Shown here: positions 1-4,790 of the stretch, one piece after another
Layout: every line of letters begins with the position of its first letter
How positions within the stretch are numbered: position 1 is the first letter of the stretch
Program-made: the position numbers and the translations under genes
The notes under the pieces: model-generated
Told to the model about the DNA's origin: nothing
The model's input: only the letters and a program-made list of their open reading frames with translations
The model's database searches: none
NCBI GenBank assembly: GCA_005880175.1
Contig: VBJR01000006.1
Location: 13,483-19,402, forward strand
Length of the DNA: 5,920 nt
Direction: 5' to 3'
Source of the DNA: Chloroflexota bacterium
Lineage (GTDB): Bacteria; Chloroflexota; Dormibacteria; Dormibacterales; Dormibacteraceae

Positions 1-362
1 GCACCACGTTCGCCCTGGAGCCGGTCGCCCCGGCCTGCCCCGGCGGCCACTTCCACAGCGGCATCGACATGGCCGTGCCGGCGGGCACACCCATCCACGC
101 CGCGGCCGGCGGCGTCGTCACCGTTGCCTGGAGCCCGAACGGCTACGGCCTCTACCTGCTCGTCCAGCACGGCGGAGGCGTGGCGACGCTCTATGGCCAC
201 CTGGAGACGACCCCGCTCGTCAGCGGCGAGTCGGTCGCGGCCGGAGCCGAGATCGGGCGTGTCGGCAGCACGGGCCTCTCGACCGGGCCGCACCTGCACT
301 TCGAGGTCCGCCGGAACGGCCGGCCGGTGGATCCGGTCTCCCTGCTGCCGGCTCGCTCGTGA
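1..362 (+). CDS. M23 (LytM/DD-endopeptidase) metallopeptidase, 5' truncated
   Basis: This is the C-terminal 119 codons of a peptidoglycan-cleaving M23 zinc peptidase. The reading frame is open from base 3 and the real start lies outside the window. The internal ATG at 69 is not a start, because the first zinc-binding motif lies before it. Counting from the first complete codon, the HxxxD motif (HSGID) gives zinc ligands H18 and D22. YGH gives the catalytic H66, and HLHFE gives catalytic H97 and zinc ligand H99. The glycine-rich core 'GSTGLSTGPHLHFEV' and the closing 'NGRPVDPVSLLP' are standard for the family, so the domain is complete and looks active. The protein ends right after the domain, which places M23 at the C terminus. 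Such enzymes act outside the membrane on cell-wall cross-links; the N-terminal signal or anchor cannot be seen. The gene is followed 12 nt later by ssb on the same strand, and its stop overlaps the ssb ribosome-binding site, so the two may be co-transcribed. Confidence 0.95.
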   Translation, partial: TTFALEPVAPACPGGHFHSGIDMAVPAGTPIHAAAGGVVTVAWSPNGYGLYLLVQHGGGVATLYGHLETTPLVSGESVAAGAEIGRVGSTGLSTGPHLHFEVRRNGRPVDPVSLLPARS

Positions 363-365
363 GGA
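361..365 (+). promoter_or_regulatory. Ribosome-binding site of ssb
   Basis: GAGGA overlaps the TGA stop of the peptidase (360-362) and lies 9 nt before the ssb ATG at 375. It supports this ATG as the start and suggests translational coupling with the upstream gene. Confidence 0.6.
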
Positions 366-374
366 CTGCACCCG

Positions 375-719
375 ATGATCAACAAGGTCATCCTGATCGG
401 CCACCTGACCGCCGATCCGGACGTACGCGCCACCGCGGCCGGCAAGCACATCACCAGCTTCCGGCTGGCCACCAACACGTTCGCCGGCAAGGACGACGAG
501 GGCTCGCCCCGCGAGCTCACCGACTTCCACTCGCTGGTCGCGTTCGGCAAGCTGGGCGAGTTCGCCGCCGAGTACCTGCGCAAGGGCCGGCTGGTCTACG
601 CCGAGGGGCGCAGCCGCACCCGCTCCTGGGAGACCAACGACGGCCAGCGCCGGTACTCGACCGACGTGGTGGTGGACGCCCTCAAGCTGCTCGGGCCGCG
701 GCCGGAGGAGCGGTCGTGA
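375..719 (+). CDS. ssb: Single-stranded DNA-binding protein lacking the acidic C-terminal tail
   Basis: This 114-aa protein is an OB-fold single-stranded DNA-binding protein (SSB family). It opens with the family's first strand 'MINKVILIGHLTADPDVRAT'. It continues with 'FHSLVAFGKLGEFAAEYLRKG' (about 51-71), the YAEGR turn, and the RSWETNDGQRRYSTDVVVD strand pair (about 82-100). The aromatic W at about 83 matches a DNA-stacking position of E. coli SSB, while the E. coli Trp54 position is Phe here. The protein ends in GPRPEERS directly after the fold. Housekeeping SSBs are usually 150-180 aa, with a flexible linker and an acidic tip (DDDIPF-like) that recruits repair and replication partners; both are absent. 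It therefore resembles tail-less paralogues such as B. subtilis SsbB (113 aa). It is probably a second, accessory SSB, though another ssb in this genome cannot be checked here. The start is ATG 375, supported by GAGGA 9 nt upstream. The gene converges on rsgA with 14 nt between the stop codons. Confidence 0.95.
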   Translation: MINKVILIGHLTADPDVRATAAGKHITSFRLATNTFAGKDDEGSPRELTDFHSLVAFGKLGEFAAEYLRKGRLVYAEGRSRTRSWETNDGQRRYSTDVVVDALKLLGPRPEERS

Positions 720-741
720 GCCGGGCCCGCGGCTCACGGCC
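712..741. terminator. Bidirectional terminator-like hairpin between ssb and rsgA
   Basis: GTGAGCCG (716-723) and CGGCTCAC (730-737) form a perfect 8-bp inverted repeat around a 6-nt loop. On the + strand RNA the stem extends to 12 bp (712-723 with 730-741) with one U-G wobble at 714/739. The TGA stops of both convergent genes (ssb 717-719; rsgA 736-734) lie inside the stem. No U-tract follows on either strand, so this is not a canonical intrinsic terminator. It could still slow or end transcription from both sides, as tail-less GC-rich hairpins are thought to do in high-GC bacteria. Confidence 0.6.
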
Positions 742-1846
742 AGCTGGTCAGCTCCTCCTCGCGGAGCGAGGCGATGCGGCGGCGCCTTCCGAGGGCCGCC
801 TCCTCGCGCCGCCGCCGACCCACCCGCTGCCCGACGGCCGTGGCCTCGCCCTTGAGCTTGCGGTAGCTCTCGACCCGGCCGGGCGCCAGCTGGCCTGCGG
901 CGATCGCGTCCAGCACGGCGCAGTCGGGCTCGTTCGTGTGGCCGCAGTCGGCGAACCGGCAGCGAGCGGCCAGCGCCTCCACGTCGGCGAAGAGTCGAGC
1001 GACGCCGCCGGCCTCCTCGAGGTCGCTCCAGACCTGGAGCTCGCGGAGACCCGGCGTGTCGATGAGCAGCCCGCCCCAGGGCAGGGCGACGAGCTGGCGG
1101 TGGGTGGTCGTGTGGCGGCCCTTGCCATCCGAGCGCACGGCTCCCGTCCGCATGACGTCGTCGCCGGCCAGCCGGTTCACCAGCGTGGACTTGCCGACCC
1201 CGGACGGGCCCAGCAGCACCGCCGTGCGGCCCGCCGGGACCAGCTCCGGAAGGCGGTCCACGGACTGGCCGGTGAGGGCGCTCACCGCGACCACCAGCGC
1301 CCCGGCCGCGGTCTGCCGGACCTCGGCGGCGCGTTCCTCGGCCGACTCGCCGGCCAGGTCCGCCTTGCTGAGGAGCACGACGGGCCGGGCGCCGCTGGAC
1401 AGCGCCATCGCCAGCGTCCGCTCGATGCGGCGCAGGTTGGGGGCGGCGTCCAGCCCGGCGACGACGAGGGCGACGTCCACGTTGGCCGCGAGCAGCTGCT
1501 CCTGGCTGGCGCCGCCGGCGACCTTGCGCCGGAACGCGGTGCGCCGTTCCAGCACGGCCTGGACGAGCGCGTCGCGATGGCCCGACCGGGTGATGGCCAC
1601 CCAGTCGCCGACGGCCGGCAGCACCGGCTCGCTGCTGCGCCGCGCCGCGGCGGTCAGCCGCCGGTCGAGCTGTGCCTCCAGGCTCTCGGCGCCTGTGTGG
1701 ACCACCCGGCCCGTGCCGTGGTCGGCCACGACCCGGGCGGGCACGAGATCGGCCGCCGGGAGCGCCGCCAGCGCGGCGAACCGGTCGGCGAACCAGTCGT
1801 CCCACCCGAGCGTCGCCAGGTGGGAGTCAGGGTTGGAAGCAGGCAA
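734..1846 (-). CDS. rsgA: Ribosome small-subunit-dependent GTPase A (RsgA/YjeQ)
   Basis: RsgA is a cytoplasmic GTPase that binds the 30S subunit late in its maturation and checks the decoding centre. The 370-aa protein shows the circularly permuted GTPase order typical of the family. G4 SKAD (160-163) and G5 SAL (about 189-191) come before the P-loop GPSGVGKST (213-221). The switch region GKGRHTTT (241-248) and G3 DTPG (263-266) follow. An N-terminal OB-like domain (about 35-105) follows the family opening LGWDDWF (13-19). The C-terminal zinc knuckle has C296, C301, H303 and C309 in C-x4-C-x-H-x5-C spacing, followed by a strongly basic Arg-rich tail. All key residues are present. I choose TTG at 1846 as the start because GGAGG (1858-1854) sits 7 nt upstream. 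An in-frame GTG at 1990 would add 48 Pro/Arg-rich residues unlike the family, and its SD would directly abut the start. The gene converges on ssb, and an unusual structured leader with a short ORF lies upstream. Confidence 0.96.
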   Translation of the reverse strand: MPASNPDSHLATLGWDDWFADRFAALAALPAADLVPARVVADHGTGRVVHTGAESLEAQLDRRLTAAARRSSEPVLPAVGDWVAITRSGHRDALVQAVLERRTAFRRKVAGGASQEQLLAANVDVALVVAGLDAAPNLRRIERTLAMALSSGARPVVLLSKADLAGESAEERAAEVRQTAAGALVVAVSALTGQSVDRLPELVPAGRTAVLLGPSGVGKSTLVNRLAGDDVMRTGAVRSDGKGRHTTTHRQLVALPWGGLLIDTPGLRELQVWSDLEEAGGVARLFADVEALAARCRFADCGHTNEPDCAVLDAIAAGQLAPGRVESYRKLKGEATAVGQRVGRRRREEAALGRRRRIASLREEELTSWP

Positions 1847-1850
1847 GGGA

Positions 1851-1900
1851 GATCCTCCAGTACGGGGTGAGCGCGCCAGCGGCGGTCGCTCGGGAGGATC
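1851..1900 (-). promoter_or_regulatory. Predicted SD-sequestering stem-loop in the rsgA leader
   Basis: On the rsgA transcript, GATCCTCC (1900-1893) is perfectly complementary over 8 bp to GGAGGATC (1858-1851), which is the rsgA Shine-Dalgarno plus 3 nt. Between them a second helix closes the gap. GAGCG (1891-1887) pairs with CGCTC (1873-1869), and CGCC (1884-1881) pairs with GGCG (1877-1874) around a GCT loop, leaving a 2-nt AC bulge. Together these give 17 base pairs that would hide the ribosome-binding site. The anti-SD segment begins 11 nt after the stop of the short ORF at 1912-1983. A ribosome ending there would sit at its edge. The fold was worked out by hand; its energy and competing structures have not been computed. 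Confidence 0.5.
1854..1858 (-). promoter_or_regulatory. Strong Shine-Dalgarno that fixes the TTG start of rsgA
   Basis: Read on the minus strand, GGAGG is followed by a 7-nt spacer (ATCTCCC) and then TTG at 1846. The optimal spacing decides for TTG over the upstream in-frame GTG at 1990. GGAG can also pair locally with CTCC in the spacer, and the whole SD is complementary to an upstream segment (see the stem-loop entry). Confidence 0.8.
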
Positions 1901-1902
1901 CG

Positions 1903-1917
1903 GCCTGAGCTTCAGGC
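1903..1917 (-). repeat. Small hairpin over the leader ORF stop codon
   Basis: GCCTGA and TCAGGC form a perfect 6-bp stem with a 3-nt loop. The TGA stop of the 23-codon ORF (1914-1912) is part of it. It lies directly before the anti-SD segment of the rsgA leader and could compete or stack with that fold. Confidence 0.45.
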
Positions 1918-1983
1918 TCGAGCGCCGGAGGTGAGCGGTGACCGGCTGGCGGGGGTCAGGACCCGGTCGTTCGATTCGGCCAC
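1912..1983 (-). CDS. Candidate 23-aa leader peptide upstream of rsgA
   Basis: This short ORF starts at GTG 1983 and ends in TGA at 1912. It encodes a 23-residue Ser/Arg/Ala-rich peptide beginning MAESNDRVLT and ending TSGARA. It has no hydrophobic segment and no run of one amino acid. The case for translation rests on its ribosome-binding site: AGGAGGT (1997-1991), with 8 nt between AGGAGG and the GTG, is the best SD in the window. It ends 65 nt before the rsgA start, just ahead of a segment complementary to the rsgA SD, so it looks like a regulatory upstream ORF rather than a functional protein. Its own RNA is also structured: GACCGG (1968-1963) can pair with CCGGTC (1945-1940). I recognise no homologue. 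The alternative is a fortuitous ORF after an SD-like sequence. Confidence 0.5.
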   Translation of the reverse strand: MAESNDRVLTPASRSPLTSGARA

Positions 1984-1990
1984 GATGCAC

Positions 1991-1997
1991 ACCTCCT
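1991..1997 (-). promoter_or_regulatory. Near-consensus Shine-Dalgarno of the leader ORF
   Basis: AGGAGGT on the minus strand matches the anti-SD of 16S rRNA almost fully and stands at ideal distance from GTG 1983. Part of it, GGAGGTG (1996-1990), is complementary to CACCTCC (1933-1927) inside the leader ORF, so it could also be masked by RNA folding. Confidence 0.65.
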
Positions 1998-2018
1998 CAC
2001 TGCGTTTTCGGTGATCAG

Positions 2019-2035
2019 GCCTTCCGAGGGAAGGC
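2019..2035. repeat. Inverted repeat in the divergent intergenic region (distal)
   Basis: GCCTTCC-GAG-GGAAGGC is a perfect 7-bp inverted repeat with a 3-nt centre, between the rsgA leader and the divergent gene at 2084. It may be an operator half-pair, or a hairpin near the 5' end of the rsgA transcript. Confidence 0.55.
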
Positions 2036-2041
2036 GGCAGC

Positions 2042-2071
2042 AGCTTACCAGAAGCCTTTCCGAAGCGGAAA
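2042..2071 (-). promoter_or_regulatory. Weak candidate promoter for the rsgA leader
   Basis: On the minus strand TTTCCG (2071-2066) and TAAGCT (2047-2042) are 18 nt apart. TAAGCT fits the relaxed TAnnnT -10 pattern of high-GC bacteria, but the -35 matches TTGACA at only three positions. If real, transcription would start near 2035, right at the inverted repeat 2019-2035. This is a weak call made partly from position. Confidence 0.22.
2057..2071. repeat. Inverted repeat in the divergent intergenic region (proximal)
   Basis: TTTCCG-AAG-CGGAAA is a perfect 6-bp inverted repeat with a 3-nt centre, 13 nt before the ATG at 2084. Like the repeat at 2019-2035 it contains TTCC…GGAA arms; the two centres are 37 nt apart. 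The position suits a protein-binding site controlling one or both divergent genes. Confidence 0.5.
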
Positions 2072-2085
2072 TGTAAGAATGTAAT
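2070..2085 (+). other. Tandem AATGTAA(G/T) with two start-stop codon pairs before the ATG
   Basis: AATGTAAG (2070-2077) is followed at once by AATGTAAT (2078-2085). Each copy contains ATG directly followed by TAA (2071-2076 and 2079-2084), in different frames. The second TAA shares its last A with the ATG of the gene at 2084. No good SD precedes any of them. The AT-rich repeat could instead serve as a -10-like element. Confidence 0.5.
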
Positions 2086-2572
2086 GCCCGTGGCCACTGA
2101 CGACATTCCCGGCTGGGTGCTGGGCCGCCTCCCGGACGGCTGGTTCGTGCAGCCGGCCCGGGTCGAGTGCGACGACGACGAGATCCTGATCATCGGCGCG
2201 CTCGACGACGCCCGCGCCGCGGAGGTGGGCCACGCGGCCCTCGTCCAGCGGTTCCGTGCCGAGACCCGGGAGCAGCGCATGCGGATCGCGAACGAGATCG
2301 AGCGGCGGTTCGACCGCAAGGTCTCGTGGGGCGCCGAATGTGGCGACCTGCGGGAGCTCTTCACCACCCTGTCGCTGCCGGTGATGACGCGGCTGCGGAT
2401 GCCCGAGCGCTCGGTGCTCGACACCCTCGTCTCTTCGGGCGTGGCCCGCAGCCGCAGCGAGGCGCTGGCCTGGTGCGTGCGCCTGGTGGGCAAGCACGAG
2501 GCCGAGTGGATCGAGGAGCTGCGCGACGCGTTGGTCCGGGTCAACGAGCTCCGGCGCCGCGGGCCGGCGTAG
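2084..2572 (+). CDS. Uncharacterised 162-aa protein with ribbon-helix-helix-like C-terminal half
   Basis: I do not recognise a named family. The N terminus (about 11-45) has a WVLGRLPDGWF segment followed by an acidic strand, CDDDEILIIGAL. A charged helix rich in Arg and Glu follows (about 50-78). Next comes a motif around KVSWGAECGD (79-88), then LFTTLSLPVMTRLRMP (92-107). From 100 on, the pattern of short strand, helix (ERSVLDTLVSSG), turn with RSRSEALAW, and a long amphipathic helix (about 122-157) resembles ribbon-helix-helix DNA-binding folds. In that fold the strand pair reads the major groove. No membrane or signal segment is visible. The start is ATG 2084; no clear SD precedes it, and GTG 2090 is a possible alternative. 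It is divergent from the rsgA leader, and inverted repeats in between could be its operators. Its base composition fits the neighbours. The coding call is strong because the opposite frame gives an Arg/Ser-rich shadow. The DNA-binding role is inferred. Confidence 0.85.
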   Translation: MPVATDDIPGWVLGRLPDGWFVQPARVECDDDEILIIGALDDARAAEVGHAALVQRFRAETREQRMRIANEIERRFDRKVSWGAECGDLRELFTTLSLPVMTRLRMPERSVLDTLVSSGVARSRSEALAWCVRLVGKHEAEWIEELRDALVRVNELRRRGPA

Positions 2573-2591
2573 CGGCGCGAGGGCGCCGGCC
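2562..2591. terminator. Inverted repeat between convergent genes, possible bidirectional terminator
   Basis: GGCCGGCG (2562-2569) and CGCCGGCC (2584-2591) form a perfect 8-bp inverted repeat with a 14-nt loop that contains the TAG stop of the + gene. An alternative nested stem pairs CGGCGC (2573-2578) with GCGCCG (2583-2588). There is no U-tract. The placement, spanning the 21-nt gap between convergent stops, parallels the ssb/rsgA junction. Confidence 0.45.
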
Positions 2592-2593
2592 GA

Positions 2594-2896
2594 TCAGCCC
2601 CGGTCGACCTGCTCGCGAGCCTGGCGGATCAGGTCGCGCGCGCCCGCGAAGTGACGCCTGAGCGCGCGGTCCTCGGCCGACTGCAGCAGCGCCAGCACGG
2701 GCCGCCAGCGGTCGGCGTCGGCCTCGGCCAGCGCTGACCGGACCTGGCCGACGGTCTGCGCGGCGAACAGCAGGCCCCCGCCCGGGTTGTCCACGATCTG
2801 GCTCGCGATCTCGAGCTGGTTGTGCACCCACGTGAGCAGGTCGGCGCCGCCGTAGCGCGCCGGTCCCTTCGGGCCGAGAACCTCCACGGCACTCAT
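2594..2896 (-). CDS. Uncharacterised 100-aa helical protein
   Basis: I do not recognise this family. The protein looks soluble and helical, with no membrane segment, signal peptide or cysteine pair. A short N terminus (MSAVEVLGPKGPARYGG) leads into a helix with LLTWVHNQLEIASQIV (20-35). Then come a glycine turn (NPGGG, 37-41) and helices around 44-58, 60-75 and 77-97, the last rich in Arg. The composition is protein-like, whereas the overlapping frames give Arg/Pro/Ala-rich shadows. ATG 2896 is chosen because the residues before it, from a GTG at 2938, overlap a GC-rich palindrome and look non-coding. No SD precedes the ATG, but a TAnnnT hexamer lies 7 nt upstream, as in leaderless genes. It follows the ABC permease gene on the same strand after 46 nt, with a hairpin in the gap, so it is probably a separate unit. 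It converges on the gene at 2084-2572. Confidence 0.75.
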   Translation of the reverse strand: MSAVEVLGPKGPARYGGADLLTWVHNQLEIASQIVDNPGGGLLFAAQTVGQVRSALAEADADRWRPVLALLQSAEDRALRRHFAGARDLIRQAREQVDRG

Positions 2897-2903
2897 GGTA
2901 GGG

Positions 2904-2909
2904 AGGGTA
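2904..2909 (-). promoter_or_regulatory. Possible -10 element of a leaderless transcript
   Basis: TACCCT on the minus strand ends 7 nt before the ATG at 2896 and fits the TAnnnT -10 pattern of leaderless genes in high-GC bacteria. The pyrimidine-rich gap CCCTACC holds no SD. No -35 hexamer is visible. This is inferred from spacing. Confidence 0.35.
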
Positions 2910-2919
2910 CTCGACGGCT

Positions 2920-2939
2920 GGCGCGCGGCGCCGCGCACC
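2920..2939 (-). terminator. GC-rich hairpin just after the ABC permease operon
   Basis: The segment contains the perfect 14-nt palindrome GCGCGGCGCCGCGC (2923-2936). Read on the minus strand, GGTGCGCG and CGCGCGCC form an 8-bp stem with one U-G pair and a 4-nt loop. It starts 3 nt after the TGA of the DppC-type permease gene (2945-2943). No U-tract follows. It may end the ABC operon before the next gene or protect the 3' end of its mRNA. Confidence 0.5.
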
Positions 2940-2942
2940 CGG

Positions 2943-3838
2943 TCAGGCCCGGATCCGCGGGTCCAGCGCGTCGCGCAGGGCGTCGCCCAGCCAGTTGAAC
3001 CCGAACACGGCCACGCAGATCGCGAGGCCGGGCCCCACCGTCATCCACCAATCGCCGTTGATCAGGAAGCTCTGGCCAGTGTTGATCATGAACCCCCAGT
3101 CGGCCGTGGGCGGCGGCGCCGACAGGCCCAGGAACGACAGCGTCGCCTCCGCCAGCATCGCGCCGGCCGCCGACAGGGAGACCTGGACGATCAGCGGGTT
3201 GAGCAGGTTGGGCAGCATGTGCCGGCCGATGATCCGGGCCGGCCCGGCGCCCAGGGCGCGCGCCGCCGTCACGAAGTCCAGCGACTTGATCTGGAGCACC
3301 TGGGCCCGCGTCAGCCGGGCGTAGATCGGGATCTGGACGACGCCGATCGCGATCATCGCGTTGCGCAGGCTGGGCCCCAGCGCGGCGACCAGCGCGATCG
3401 CGAGGATCAGCGCGGGGAAGGCCAGGATGCCGTCGATCAGGCGCATCAGCAGCAGGTCCGTCCCGCCGCCCCGGTAGCCGGCGACCAGCCCGGTCAGCCC
3501 GCCCACCGTCAGCCCGACCCCGACCGCCACGAACGCGACCGGCAGCGAGATCCGACCGCCCCACAGCACGCGCGAGAACACGTCGCGGCCGAGCTCGTCC
3601 GTCCCGAACAGGTGGCCCGCGCCGGGCGGCAGCCGCGCGTGGTCCGCGTCCACGGCGATCGGGTCGTGCGGCGCCACCCACGGCGCGAGCAGCGCCAGGA
3701 GGACGAGCAGGAGCAGCAGCGCCAGCCCGACCAGGATCCGCGGGTGCTCGAGCAGCAGCTCGCGCAGGCCGGCCGGCCGCCGCTCCTCGATGGAGACCGG
3801 CTGCTCCTCGACCGCGCTGAGCGTCGGCGCCGCGGTGC

Positions 3839-3842
<4 letters not shown>
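2943..3842 (-). CDS. dppC: DppC/OppC-type ABC transporter permease
   Basis: This 299-aa inner-membrane permease forms one half of the channel of a peptide/nickel-class (Dpp/Opp) ABC importer, pairing with the DppB-type subunit. A cytoplasmic N terminus (1-34) leads into a leucine-rich first membrane helix (about 36-57). The DppC signature HLFGTDELGRDVFSRVLWG (77-95) follows in the first periplasmic region. Further helices lie at about 101-122, 135-156, 160-178, 218-238 and 270-286. The EAA loop that contacts the ATPase is AARALGAGPARIIGRHMLP (193-211). The C terminus ALDPRIRA is typical, and the length is normal. The start is GTG 3842, which overlaps the TGA of the upstream permease gene as GTGA. 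This 4-nt overlap indicates translational coupling; the SD is weak. The frame continues upstream as an open shadow of dppB, but those residues are Gly/Arg-rich and non-coding. The substrate cannot be read from the sequence. Confidence 0.95.
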
Positions 3843-4783
<941 letters not shown>

Positions 4784-4790
4784 GTGCGGG

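Noticed and set aside
359..1870. Long + strand open frame of about 500 codons across ssb and rsgA
   Set aside because: It is a shadow. The product is Arg/Gln/Pro-rich without domains, while ssb and rsgA in other frames are unmistakable. High GC keeps such frames open.
1847..1990. N-terminal extension of rsgA from an in-frame GTG at 1990
   Set aside because: The 48 added residues are Pro/Arg-rich and unlike RsgA. The SD directly abuts that GTG and fits GTG 1983 in another frame, while TTG 1846 has its own optimal SD.
1912..2544. Minus-strand 210-codon frame opposite the 162-aa gene
   Set aside because: Most of it is a Ser/Arg-rich antisense shadow of the gene at 2084-2572. Only its last 23 codons, from GTG 1983, have an independent ribosome-binding site and were kept as a leader ORF.
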